DNA of 64,000 bases from Melieria omissa (GCA_963971225.1 OZ020270.1:26597123-26661122); one strand, 5' to 3'; numbered from the stretch's first letter, positions 1 to 10,032 are shown. The notes: a model not told the origin generated them from the sequence alone. Numbers and translations: made by a program.

Positions 1-643
1 GATCGTTCTCGCACGTTGCCAGATTGGACTAGAAGTTTCCCTGATGACCGCGACCATCGTTGCCAGGTTGGACTAAAAGTTACTATCGCGGCCGTCGTTG
101 CCAGATTGGGTTATGGCACGGCACGTAGCGGCAGGGTTGCTTTGCACCGCGACAGACTGGCTCATCGTTACAATATGCTCTTTTATATGTTCCATTTATA
201 GTTTGGAATACAAGCAAAAAACAAAAATATTTTGAATTTCTTGAAACAAAAAAATATTAAAAACTTTGCATATTTTCAGGCCCCTAATTTTTTAAGGAAA
301 AAGTATGAAAAGTGATGAAAATCGCGATGGTACATTTTTCCTGTTATTTCGATGCGAATGTGTATTCCGCCAAATTATTTAGTTGTGTTGTATTGCTTGA
401 TGTGTCGGCTTTCATTATACACCTAACTCGTTAATTGTTTTACAACAAATGTGTATGTTTTTGACCATCAAAGAAAACGCCTTAAAATGCAATTTTTTCC
501 AACTTTGAGGTCCAATTACCGCGGCATTTTAACACTTATAAAAATAAGTTGCATCGGAAAAGAAGCCGTGCGGTGTCAATGCGATAAGGTGAAAATCATG
601 TCAATCGGTTTTTTGGTGTAGAAACTACGATCGAAAATATGGA
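1..643. other. left flank without gene
   Basis: No coding region is supported here. The first 120 bases hold three imperfect direct repeats beginning CGTTGCCAG at about 14, 58 and 96, roughly 40 bases apart. The remainder is AT-rich and unassigned. The segment lies outside the triplicated unit, which begins at about 644. Confidence 0.5.
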
Positions 644-735
644 AAAAGTAGAGGAAAAAATGAAAAAATGACAGGGTACCTATATCTCACAAACTAGAGC
701 TGCTAGAGGGTAGATTCGGAATCAGCGCACCCAAA

Positions 736-1497
736 TTAGTAAGAAACAGTAGAAAAACTCAATGCAACAGAAAAAAGTGTTTTTTGTTGCGCTGTGTTAT
801 TAATGTCTCGTTGCAAACTCTTAAGCCCAGAACCAGTTTCAGAAGAAAGAGCTGGTAAGTCAAAAGCATTAACTAAAATTCGTTTATTATTAAAGGCTTG
901 GTTTAAATTAGTCCAAGCGAGCTCGAAACCTTCATTGGTGAGAAGGGACTTTCGAACTATTTATCTCGCTTCTCCGCTAGTTTTCTGAATGAGGTGATAC
1001 AATTTTTCGACATTACTCAAACGACTGTTTCTTATGTATATGGCCGTAAATAAATCGCGGAAAGTTGGCCAAGACGTATAGTCACCTTTAAAAATTTCAG
1101 TATCGCAAGGCGGAAGTGCGATATTATTGGATGAAGTAGGCTCTGAAAAGGCAGAACCATCAAGAGTAGAAGTATGGCGAAGACCGGATGAAGCGATGTC
1201 GAAATCATGAATTCTCTTATTAATCTTCGCTAAGCATGAAACATATGTCCGATAGGTGCTAGTGTATTTCGCATCAACGACAGCGATATCATCTGCAGCA
1301 CTTCTTTTAGTTTGTGATTCAAATTGAATTAGACACTTTTCATACTGTGCCTTTACGGTAGCCCACAACTCCTTTAGCTCGGAGCTTTGAATTTCCAAAG
1401 AAAATTTAGTATGACTATTAGAGGGAGTTTCCGTAAAGGCAATCTCAAATTTGAAAACACGATCAGAAGCACGGGTGAAATCGTCAAGTTTGGACAT
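736..1497 (-). pseudogene. BEL/Pao gag remnant (copy I)
   Basis: The minus-strand frame from the ATG at 1497 encodes about 180 residues of a BEL/Pao Gag. The segment around LPPCDTEIFKGDYTSWPTFR matches the DUF1759 region of these Gags, and it is followed by an FELAWTNLNQAFNNKRIL-type stretch. The frame is broken by a TAA near 960 (after SGEAR), with the homologous frame continuing to a stop at 736-738. The protein ends after about 250 codons, before any zinc knuckle, and no protease or polymerase follows, so it is a 5' fragment. A candidate LTR lies just upstream on the same strand (1557-1954). Confidence 0.8.
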
Positions 1498-1556
1498 TTC
1501 GATTTGAATAGAAGAAATCAAAATCAAAAAAGTAAAATCGAAGTAGCCAAAAATTT

Positions 1557-1954
1557 TGTGCGACACGAGATATAAAAAAGAAAACAATAGAAGATTAACT
1601 CAACGCTTGCTTTATTATGGATTGTTACAATATTTCGCTTATGCACTTCAAAAATATAAATGCAGTTAATCGGTATCACAAGTAATTTGCGTTACGCAAA
1701 GAATTGAATTTAAAAAAATTTATAGTTTTATGTGTCACCTCGTAGTTCAGTAGAAGGTGCACAATCACAGAACAAACAATATACAGAATGCGCATCTGGT
1801 GTAAAGAAAATTTTCTTTGCGGGTTCCAGCGGTAGGACCCGTTTGTTGATGCGGGGGAAGCAGTAAAGGGGACGAGAACGCACAGAGCGCGAGAGCGTAA
1901 GCTGAGAAGCTGCGACCGCGCACCACACACTGTGGTTGTTGTTGTTGGGCAACA
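1557..1954 (-). repeat. candidate BEL LTR (copy I)
   Basis: A 398-bp block upstream of the BEL gag remnant, reading TGTTGCCC at its outer end and CGCACA at its inner end on the minus strand, with AATAAA near the inner end. It is 398 bp long in all three units. Only one LTR per unit is present, so the limits are inferred from the TG...CA ends and the position next to gag. Confidence 0.4.
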
Positions 1955-2075
1955 AAGCGATGTGCCATTTGCATGTTGCTGGTGGCCAGTGTGCTTACTT
2001 AATTTTTCATTTATGTGGTAGACTCAGTGAAAAAAATGTGGTAGATTTGAATGAAATGTGATAGATTTTTTGTAT

Positions 2076-2484
2076 TGTACATTAATTGTATTGAAACGAA
2101 AAGGCACTCTGTGCTGTGCATGCACGCTTTTGCAAGCATACTTTTAGGCATGCACTTTGAAGTACAGCAAAACTGGTATAAATTCGCTTGGTATAGTCCG
2201 ATATGGCAAGGATGGTTCTCGAAGAAATGGGCTGTGCGAGAATGGTCGAGCGCTTTCCAATTGGAAGTTGCAAGAAACTTCGGCGCGACAAGAAAACTGG
2301 TATAAAAGCAGCAGTGGCAGCGCAAGAGGTCGAGTCTATGTTGAGCAAGCAAAGTGGTAACAAGTTTAGATACAAACAAAGTGTAAATCTGTAAATAAAG
2401 TTATTGTTGATTTTTACTGAGTAATTGAAGTTGTTTTATTTTCAAAACCAATCCAAACGAACCTTTGAAGTAATTTTCGTAACA
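2076..2484 (+). repeat. solo LTR of a D-related retrotransposon (copy I)
   Basis: A 409-bp block starting TGTACATT and ending TTCGTAACA, flanked by a GTAT duplication (2072-2075 and 2485-2488). From the AAGCATACTTTTAGGCATGC stretch on it is clearly related to the LTRs of element D at 23050 and 28568, including the TATAAAAGCAGCAGTGG promoter-like stretch and the CTGTAAATAAAG signal. It is therefore a recombined LTR of a sister family. Confidence 0.85.
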
Positions 2485-2745
2485 GTATTTTAATGCATTT
2501 GTACATTTATTGTATTTCGTGGTACAGTGGACGTCGAATATAACGAATCTTGTGTTGTACCCCCAATATGTAAAATCGAAAAATTCGTTAAATCGATCGA
2601 AATTTGTTTTGTTTTAAACCATTTTTCTTAAAGAAATTAGTCTCACATACTCAATTTAAAATAAATATCTTGTTTTATTCCAGTGTTTTTTAAATACATA
2701 CATATATGGCTATGTATGGACAGTGAAAAAGTCTTCGATTCGCGA

Positions 2746-4385
2746 TTACCTCTTTACCGCAAGTAAACTTTTCTGTATGGCAATTTCCTGCACCTCTCTT
2801 AACATAAATACTTTTGAGAACTCAATGTTATTTTGCACTGCCCATGTTATACACTTCTCTGCACAATTTTTTGCGTCTTCGTGCTTAAAATTTTGTGTAG
2901 AATCATCAATATTGTCATCTGATTCTACGCCCAATTCTTCATCGCTTTCATTTGAATCGCAATCTATTGAAGGTATAGGATCAGTGTTGTTCCATTCGTT
3001 AATATCAGGGATTGTGAGTGAACACTTGAAAGAAAATAAGAAAAAAATTAAAACCCCATAATTTGAAAAAGTCCATGCCATCCATTGCATCAGCTCCGAT
3101 AGTGGAATGTCATCCTCTTCATCAAAATTTGCGGAATCTTCGTTTAAAATATTTCTCCAACTTTTTTTTATAGAATTTCCCGATAGTTTTTCCCAAGAAA
3201 GTGATAACAGAGACACTGCATCAAAAATATCAATTTTCTTCAACGACGCTGAGATATTTTCTGTTCCAGCAGCAATAATTTGATTTAAAAGGGAATTTCT
3301 ATAACGTAGTTTCACGAGCCGTATAGCGTTTTGATCCATAGGCTGAATCAATGGAGTAACATTTCGTGGCATAAACATTACCCATATCAGTCCGTCATCA
3401 GTGACTTTAATGAGTTCATTTTTAGTTGGATGACTTGGAGCGTTATCCAAGATAAGTAGCACCTTTTTTGGTAAATTTTGTTCCTCCAAAAATTCGAGCA
3501 CCTATAAAAGAATCAATTGTTAACAAAAATGAAAAAAATAATTAAAACATTTTTACCAACCTGTGGAACAAAGTGATCAAAAAACCATTTTTTAAAGATG
3601 TATGTGTTCATCCACGCAAACTTAGAACTCATGTAGTGCACTGGCAGCACCTTGTTTTTAAAAGGTCTCGGATTTTCAGATTTTCCAACAACCAAAAGCT
3701 TTATTTTCTTAGTACCCGATCTTTCTACCCGGTGCCGATATTTCTTCAGCATGCACGTAGGTTTTTCTGGCAGCAGTTTCCAATAAATTCCGCTTTCATC
3801 GGCGTTAAAAATGGAATCTTCAGAAAGGTCATTCTTTTTTATTACATCTTTCAATTTTGTTTTACCCTTTCCGACATGAAAATAACAGCCCGCTGTATGA
3901 ATTGTATGGGCTGTAGTCCAATATATTTGACATTGTGACTGAAAGGGTGAAATGGATCCACATTCTCGACATTAGATGACAGTTTTTCGTCGGATTCCTT
4001 GAGAAGACGTATTCCGAAGGGTTTTTCGAATTTAGTCATCCAACCATCGCTATCATTAAAAGCGCCTTCGTAAAACTTTGAGTGGTATTTTTTAGCCACT
4101 GTCTTCAAAACAGCACCACTTATTGGAACATGATGCTGAGGCTGAGATAAAAACCACTTGTAAAGAGCCTGCTCCATCTTTGGAAATTCACTTTTTTTTC
4201 AAAGATTTTCGCGATTTCGATTGATATCCTTTTTGAACACTTTTCACGATTTTAGATTTCATTTTTTTTATGGTAGAAATCGATGAACTCGGAACTCCAT
4301 ATTTTGCTGAGATCAGTTTCACTGGACTTCCCTTATCGCAGTCATCTAAAATCTTTATATTTTCGATTGCGATTGCGTTTTGTCA
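2746..4385 (-). pseudogene. pogo/Tigger transposase, broken (copy I)
   Basis: Read on the minus strand, the order is a psq-type helix-turn-helix (AKYGVPSSSI), a CENP-B/Tc5-type second DNA-binding domain (KWFLSQPQHHVPISG), then a DDE_1 catalytic core with FNADESG, LLILDNAPSHP and IQPMDQN, which supply the three aspartates. A GT-AG intron of about 60 nt (near 3504-3562) separates VPQ from VLEFLEEQ. Faults: a frame change near the N-terminus (all copies), an 85-bp block with inverted ends at 3864-3948 that breaks the frame between the binding and catalytic parts, and in this copy a 41-bp loss near 3720. Such proteins cut and paste DNA at TA sites; this copy cannot make one. Confidence 0.8.
3864..3948. 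repeat. 85-bp insert with inverted ends inside pogo transposase
   Basis: The block begins ACCCTTTC and ends GAAAGGGT and holds an internal short inverted repeat (ACAGCCCG...CGGGCTGT-like). It separates the codons for the DNA-binding and catalytic parts of the transposase and shifts the frame. The same block occurs in copies II and III, so it predates the triplication. It could be a tiny MITE; no clear target duplication is seen. Confidence 0.45.
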
Positions 4386-4752
4386 TTTCTCTTGATTGAT
4401 TGTTAACAGAAAAAACACGACCGAACGCGAAACAAATCAAGCGAAAGTGATCAGCAATGCATGCAAAAATTTGAGAATGTTGGTAACTTGATGTAAATTT
4501 GAAAGTTTTAACGCAACAAAAACTAAAGCCGGTAAGGTACCGTTCACTTAAAACCAAACATTCATTGTTATTGTAAAGAATGTAAATGCTCCAATAGAAA
4601 CAAAAAATGGGAAACAACAAAAATATTCGTTATATCGAATAGCAAATTTCATTTTCGTTCGTAATATAGAACCATCAATGGAAAAAATTTGGCCGTACGT
4701 TAAATCGAAAATTCGTTAAATGGGTAGTTCGTTATACTGGACGTCCACTGTA

Positions 4753-5258
4753 TTTGTACATTAAGTGTATTTTACGTTCTTCTATGCACTTTAACCTGTG
4801 CCGTGTTTCTTCCCATTGTTTTTTGTATTGTTTACAATATATATATTTTTTTTGGGAGCTTGGACTCGCAAATTTCAGCAGCAGGCACAACTTCGTGTGG
4901 TAAAACTTCGTCCCGTCCAAGCGCATTGCCATCGCCATGCGATATTCTAAAAAACTAAACGTTACTAAAAAAGAAAGGCAAAAAGTATTCAACTTTTTTA
5001 GAAATTTTTCCATTTTAATTGCACCTGCCGCCAAAACAATTGTCAAACTGTCAACTATTTGTAGTGCACTGCTTTCGAAGTGATGAGAGTGCTACCACAT
5101 ACTTTTTTTTTGACAATTTCACTTATAATGTTCAGTTCAATTTATGTTCCACAAAAATGTGGTAGATTTTAAGCCCTCCGTGGTAGATGTGGTAGAAACT
5201 TGATTTGAAAAATAAATGTGGTAGATCTACCACATATGTGGTGGATCTAAGCACACTG
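4753..5258. other. right part of hAT-1, no gene
   Basis: The segment holds the right subterminal TGTGGTAGA repeats and an open minus-strand stretch (about 4732-5046) that I cannot match to any family. No convincing coding signal is present. Confidence 0.4.
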
Positions 5259-5677
5259 GTGGTGGCTCGTGCTTGCTCTCTGCTTGCTTTTTTACAAACA
5301 AGAACAAGAAGTGGACAGGCAAATAGTATAAACACAACCAAGTCGTCGTGCGATATTTACGCTGCGAACGTACGCTGTCAAAATTAAAACACACAGCAGC
5401 AAATGTGATTGCCCACAACGACGACGACTGCGATATTCGACCGACGACCGGTCGTCCGACGATAGAACAAATTCTAATTTGGTCGCAGTCGTCGTGCGAA
5501 CCAATCAGCTGTGCAGCTGTCAGCGGTGAAAAACGAAAAAACAAACAAACGAAAAATTGTGGTAAAATTTTGTGATTTGTGGTTTTTTGAGGTTGCAAAG
5601 TTGTAAGTGGTTCAAATTTTAATAAAAAATTGTGCCAAATAATCTATTTTGTCTTTCCCTTTCGTATGTTTTAGAAA

Positions 5678-6469
5678 ATGGACAAGACGGAGCTCCTAAT
5701 TGCGAAAGAAATCGTGCCCGCACTAGCAGTTGCGCTTCTGGTTAGAGTTGCAGGTGGTTTTGTGCTGCCGTGAAGGAATTTGGCTAATATTGCTGCCCCG
5801 AAAGTAGCAAAAGTCGTCGCCTGGACAAATCAAGTTTGCGCATATGGCAATACGCCCGTTAGTGTCCCGGTAGTGTTTGCCATCGAGCGCCTGGCAGAGC
5901 GGGTGCGCTCCGAGGAACTGGAGGTGGTGTGCGTGCCCACTAGCTTTCAGGCGAATCAGCCGATTGTCGGGCATCAGCTGCAGCTGGGCGATCTGGACCG
6001 GCATCCAAAGCTGGCCGTGGCCATCGATGGCGCCGACGAGGTCGATAGCGACATGGTACTGATCAAGGGCGGCGGCGGCTGTCTGCTTCAGGAGAAAATA
6101 GTGGCCGCCTGCGCGAAGCAGCTTATTGTCATAGCGGACTACACCAAGAACTCGCAGCGCCTGGGCGAACAGTATGTTACAAGAAGGGGATTCCGATCGA
6201 GGTGGTGCCTATGGCATATGTGCCAATAAGGCAGCCCATTGCGGCCATGCATGGCGGTAGCCAAGGCGGGGCCGTGCGTCACGGACAATGGCAACTTCAT
6301 ACTTGACTGGCACTTTGAGCCGACAACGGTTTACGACTGGAAGGCGGTGAATGAAGATTTGCTGCTCATACCGGTCGTGGTCCAGACAGGTTTGTTCGTG
6401 GACATGGCAACGAAGGCGTATTTTGGTATATGTGGTGGTCTGTATTCGAATCTCATGTTTGTTTTGTAA
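5678..6469 (+). pseudogene. Rpi: ribose-5-phosphate isomerase A, broken (copy I)
   Basis: The sequence is related to RpiA, the pentose-phosphate enzyme that interconverts ribose-5- and ribulose-5-phosphate. Recognisable stretches are CVPTSFQANQ, AIDGADEVDSD, LIKGGGGCLLQEKIV and ADYTKNSQRLGEQY, covering the substrate- and catalysis-linked DGADE and KGGGG-EK motifs, then [11 protein letters not shown] and QTGLFVDMA. Faults: TGA at 5771-5773, a degraded N-terminus lacking the usual GSGST region, and two frame changes (near 6175 and near 6255) between which the family sequence runs in another frame. An intron-like acceptor ends just before the ATG (GTATGTTTTAG), so the copy is of genomic DNA and not a processed transcript. 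AATAAA signals follow at about 6495. It lies inside the TIR element. Confidence 0.85.
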
Positions 6470-6606
6470 ACACGCTGCTTATTACAAACAAATAATAATA
6501 AATAAATCCTTAGCCAGGTATATGTCTTGATACAAATTGCTTTTAATCGCGCGATCCAATGAATCTCGGCAGCGGTTCTCGAGCGAGTAAGTGTTGCATT
6601 GCACCT

Positions 6607-6725
6607 TCAGAAGGACTTCTTGCTGCTCGTCGGCAGCAGACATTCCTTGGCGTAATTGAATAATGACAGCAGACCCTGTTTCTTGCCGCGCGAGAAATAG
6701 TTTGTGACCACATCGTGATTGTAAC
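6607..6725 (-). pseudogene. last exon of an unidentified gene, captured with Rpi (copy I)
   Basis: On the minus strand a consensus acceptor (TATATAG) is followed by 38 open codons ending TSSKKSF and a stop. The peptide includes YNHDVVTNYFSRGKKQGLL. It is convergent with the Rpi pseudogene and only about 140 bases from its end, as expected for the 3' end of the genomic neighbour of Rpi taken up in one piece. I do not recognise the protein. Confidence 0.5.
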
Positions 6726-6983
6726 CTATATACACATTCAGATTAACCGCCCTCAAAGTACAACAATAACGACGTACCCATATGCTCGTTTTCTCGACTT
6801 AGCGAATTCATGTTGATTTCCTTCACTCAAAATAAAAGGCAATTGTGTGTTTGCAGGAATAATAGCTGATGCGAATGTCGCATCATTCTGTTTAACTGTG
6901 CGTATTTTCACGACGACGACGCACTGCGTAATTTTTCGGTGCGAATAAATTCGCACGACGACTTGGTTGTGTTTATGCTAAAA

Positions 6984-7732
6984 GTTTGCATAGAAATATT
7001 GATTGAGCGAACGCCAAGACGCATAAATAAGGTGGTAGCACTACGAAAAAAAATGCAATGCATTTTATTAGTTCTTTTGGTCTGTTTGTAAAATAGATGT
7101 TGTAAAAAGTACAAAGGGCTACAATGAAAATAAACATATGTGTAAAAATATTGGAACAACCAACCCGCCTTAAGAAAGTGATAATAAGTGGAAAACTATT
7201 GCCACAATGTTGTGCTAATTATCAAAGAAAAAAGTTTAATCAGTTCTGGCGCTGCAACTACCTATTGAATTTGCCTTGGCGATCGCTTTGTCAAATCAAC
7301 CACCATTTCAATGTGCCCGAGTAAAGCCAAGCTGGCTTGCTGCGGAAAGCAACAACATTGCGTGTTGTTGTCGAAATGAGAATAAAGCTCAAAACCATCG
7401 AATCTATGCATGTACATGAATTCGCGCTTACTCTCTCGGTTCCCTTTACATTTTCCTCACCTTTGTTGCTTCCCGCCTGCGTCTGAAATGAAATCGCAAA
7501 ATTATTTCAGATGCGCCCTCTGTATACTGTTTATTCTGTGGCACAATGCAGAAACGAATGCCGAAATGCCAAAAAAATGTATTCACGTAAGGCCTACTTG
7601 TGCCTTTACTTTCGTATGTGCGTAATTGTTAGTGCTTGGCAGCTATGTACATATGCACTAGTGGTTGTTGTTGCACTACGGATGTGCACGTACAAGAGAA
7701 ATAAAGAAAAAAAGCAAAGTCGCGAAAACGTA
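6984..7732. other. spacer between Rpi element and P-like element (copy I)
   Basis: About 750 bases without a supported gene. Short open stretches on both strands show no family resemblance. The same sequence is present in copies II and III, which share several substitutions against copy I here. Confidence 0.5.
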
Positions 7733-7740
7733 GCACTGAG

Positions 7741-8548
7741 CATGGTACAATAACAAGGTATGCCAAGTAGACAAATCTCCCTCTTTTTTCGTTTGTTTAC
7801 ATTTGGAAATGCTGTCAAACAGAGATACTGGAGTTGCGTGTACGCTAGAAATTTGGTACCATACCAATACCATACCATACGTTTTGGAAATGTTCATGCT
7901 AAACAAACAAGAAATATGCACTGGCTGCCTTAGAGTGAAAAGGTGCTAAATCCACTTTTTCAAATTTTACAGGAAAGACAAAAAACTAAGTAAAAATAAT
8001 TTATATTTATGTTTATTCTTTGGACTTTCTTTGCTCTGGACTTTGTGCACTTTTCCACTAAGCAAGACTTTTCCTTTTTCTCCCCGTTATGCCGTTATTT
8101 TTAATTTATACTTTGTAAACTTTTTCGCCTTGCTGTTATTCTGTGCTTTTCATTTCAAGAAGTGATTGAGTGTTGAACATTTTTAAATTGAAAATCGACG
8201 GTGTGAATTAATAATGCCGGGAAATTCATGTGCGTTGTGCAGAAGCAGACAGTAACATAACTAACTTGTTTCTATTTTCCCGCAAGTAGCTGGTACCGGA
8301 CATGTTATTTACGTCCGAAACTTATTTTTGGCAGAAATATGAGCATTTTTATACTTTTTGCAAAGAAAAAGATACCTGTTAAAGTTTTTCTGTGTATTAT
8401 AAAAACTGTATGCTTTTCAGTATTTTCTGTGCAGCCCTGCGCATGACTCCCATTCATAAGCACCTCTAATTTTTGTCGTTTGACATTCACATCTCATAGT
8501 ACATAAAGAGTACTCTCCCTATCTGGCATACCTTGTTATTGTACCATG
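7741..8548 (+). mobile_element. P-element-like non-autonomous transposon (copy I)
   Basis: Inverted ends CATGGTACAATAACAAGGTA (7741) and the complement ending GTTATTGTACCATG (8548) are flanked by the 8-bp duplication GCACTGAG (7733-7740, 8549-8556). The CATG...AATAACA...AGGT layout of the ends and the 8-bp duplication resemble P elements. Internally an ATG at about 8214 begins a short THAP-like start (MPGNSCALCRS), which would fit the DNA-binding domain of P transposases, but stops follow at once. At 808 bp it cannot be autonomous. In this copy the TGTA target that holds gypsy A/B in copies II and III is intact. Confidence 0.75.
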
Positions 8549-8669
8549 GCACTGAGTTTACCGAATACAGGGTCGCGTGATATGCGCGAAGCTAGAAGGG
8601 GTTTTACATAAAGGCACTTTGACTCCGTTAACCTATATGGCGATGTAGATATGTAGATGTATATACATA

Positions 8670-9930
8670 TATAACACTTCGTTCAATAATGTGTGTGACT
8701 GACACATAGATGGCGGCACTAATATTAAATCAATATTTTTTTTCGAAATTGTGAACCTTTTTAGGCTTACTGTCAAAATTATATGTCAATCCGACCATTA
8801 GTTTACAAGTTACAGTGCTTTAAGTGACACTACTTTTGAGTTTTCAAAAAAAATGAATTCAAAGCAATTCCGTGTGCTGATTTATCATTGTTTTTTAATG
8901 AAAAAAAATACTGTTCAATGCCAGGAATGGCTTGAAAAACATTATTCGGACTCTGCTCCATCAAAAAGAACCATTTGTTATTGGTATGCCGAATTCAAAC
9001 GTGGTCGTACAGACACCGATGACATACCATCTACTGGACGGCCAAATGACGCTGTTATTCCGGAAAACGTTGAAAAAACACTGAAAATCATTATGTCCGA
9101 CCGTAAAGTGAAAGTGGGGGAGATTGCTGACATTCTAAAGATATCAGCAGGCAGTGTACACACCATAATACACGAACATTTGGTTATGAAAAAGGTGTTT
9201 TCGAAATGGGTGCCGCGTTTGCTCACACCGGAGCAAAAACACCAACGAATCGATGATTCAAAGAGCTGTTTGGACATGTTTACGCGCAACAAGTCGGAGT
9301 TTTTGCGTCGGTACATCACAATGGATGAAACATGGATCCACCATTTCACTCCAGAGTCAAATCGGCAGTCTGCTGAGTGGCATGCAACCGGTGAAAGCCG
9401 CCCAAAGCGTCCAAAGGCACAAACATCGGCTGGCAAGGTTATGGCGTCAGTATTTTGGGATGTGCACGGAATAATATTCATCGACTATCTTGAGAAAGGG
9501 AAAACAATCAATAGCGACTATTATATAGCGTTGTTGGAACGTTTGAAAAAAGAAATCGCGATTAAGCGGCCCCATATGAAGAAGAAAAAAGTGTTGTTTC
9601 ACCAAGACAATGCACCGTGTCACAAGTCGATGAAAACGATGGCAAAAATGCATGAATTGGGCTTCGAATTGCTTCCTCATCCCCCGTATTCTCCAGATCT
9701 GGCCCCCAGCGACTACTGGCTCTTCGCAGACCTCAAAAAGATGCTCCGTGGTAAGAGATTTGGCTCAAATGATGAAGTAATCGCCGAAACTAACGCCTAT
9801 TTTGAAGGCAAAGAAAAATCGTTCTACAAAGGCGGTATCGAAAGATTGGAAAAGCGTTGGAATGATTGTATCTCCCTAAAAGGGGACTATGTTGATGAAT
9901 AAAAACGAATTTTGGCAAAAAAATGTGTTT
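8670..9930 (+). mobile_element. mariner element lacking right end (copy I)
   Basis: The left terminus TATAACACTTCGTTCAATAA is preceded by TA. The element stops after ATGTGTTT and is joined to the next tandem unit, so about 50 bases including the right inverted repeat seen in copy III (55520-55564) are missing. Confidence 0.85.
8853..9902 (+). CDS. mariner transposase, intact frame (copy I)
   Basis: A 349-residue protein of normal mariner length. The N-terminal 110 residues contain two helix-turn-helix DNA-binding modules. The catalytic triad is Asp158 (TMDETW), Asp252 (FHQDNAPCH) and Asp287 (YSPDLAPSDYWLF), with 34 residues between the last two, which is the mariner DD34D signature. The linker motif WVPRLLT precedes the core. 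The enzyme would excise and insert DNA at TA in the nucleus. The ATG follows an A-rich run and is shared by all three copies. The frame is unbroken, but the element around it lacks its right terminal repeat, so it could at most act in trans. Confidence 0.9.
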   Translation: MNSKQFRVLIYHCFLMKKNTVQCQEWLEKHYSDSAPSKRTICYWYAEFKRGRTDTDDIPSTGRPNDAVIPENVEKTLKIIMSDRKVKVGEIADILKISAGSVHTIIHEHLVMKKVFSKWVPRLLTPEQKHQRIDDSKSCLDMFTRNKSEFLRRYITMDETWIHHFTPESNRQSAEWHATGESRPKRPKAQTSAGKVMASVFWDVHGIIFIDYLEKGKTINSDYYIALLERLKKEIAIKRPHMKKKKVLFHQDNAPCHKSMKTMAKMHELGFELLPHPPYSPDLAPSDYWLFADLKKMLRGKRFGSNDEVIAETNAYFEGKEKSFYKGGIERLEKRWNDCISLKGDYVDE

Positions 9931-10032
9931 AAAAGTAGAGGAAAAAATGAAAAAATGACAGGGTACCTATATCTCACAAACTAGAGCTGCTAGAAAAAAT
10001 TGGAGGGTAGATTCGGAATCAGCGCACCCAAA

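Larger units (their letters stand above)
2525..4750 (-). mobile_element. pogo/Tigger-like DNA transposon (copy I)
   Basis: Inverted ends CAGTGGACGTC...AATATAACGAA and TTCGTTATACTGGACGTCCACTG are flanked by TA on both sides (2523-2524, 4751-4752). The element is 2226 bp long and carries a minus-strand transposase of the DDE_1 (pogo/Tigger) type. It is inserted inside hAT-1. Confidence 0.9.
1987..5258. mobile_element. hAT-type element hAT-1 (copy I), host to nested insertions
   Basis: Termini are CAGTGTGCTTA at 1987 and its complement TAAGCACACTG ending at 5258. The flanking 8-bp duplication is GTGGTGGC on the right and CTGGTGGC on the left; copy III has GTGGTGGC exactly on both sides. Eight-base duplication and CAGTG ends fit the hAT superfamily. 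The motif TGTGGTAGA is repeated near both ends (about 2013-2062 and 5155-5250). A solo LTR and a pogo element sit inside. No recognisable hAT transposase is left. Confidence 0.8.
5324..6980. mobile_element. TIR element carrying captured Rpi segment (copy I)
   Basis: The ends TAGTATAAACACAACCAAGT (5324) and its near-complement finishing GTTTATGCTA (6980) form inverted repeats of about 30 bp with one or two mismatches. An AAA duplication flanks it (5321-5323, 6981-6983). Copy III has the empty site GGCAAAGTTTGC with a single AAA, which confirms the limits. Subterminal CGTCGTGCG-type motifs recur on both sides. The 1657-bp cargo contains a broken Rpi gene and the last exon of another gene, and no transposase, so it is non-autonomous. 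The superfamily is not recognised. Confidence 0.8.
644..9930. repeat. tandem unit copy I (9.3 kb)
   Basis: First of three head-to-tail copies of the same composite segment. It starts AAAAGTAGAGG and ends inside a mariner whose right terminus is missing. It contains the hAT-1, solo LTR, pogo, Rpi-carrying, P-like and mariner elements. It is the only copy without a gypsy insertion in the P-like element. A 41-bp block present in the pogo transposase of copies II and III is missing here near 3720. Confidence 0.9.

Noticed and set aside
14..150. Three CGTTGCCAG repeats as a possible CRISPR-like or satellite array
   Set aside because: Only three degenerate units of unequal spacing in a eukaryotic context; reported only as a weak repeat.
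1676..1974. Three overlapping minus-strand open frames of 69-84 codons
   Set aside because: They lie in the candidate BEL LTR, overlap one another in all frames and show no domain.
2011..2394. Open frames on both strands over the solo LTR, repeated at 23050 and 28568
   Set aside because: They recur only because the LTR recurs; none matches a protein family.
5227..5598. 123-codon minus-strand frame
   Set aside because: It spans the end of hAT-1 and the terminus of the Rpi element, so it joins unrelated pieces by chance.
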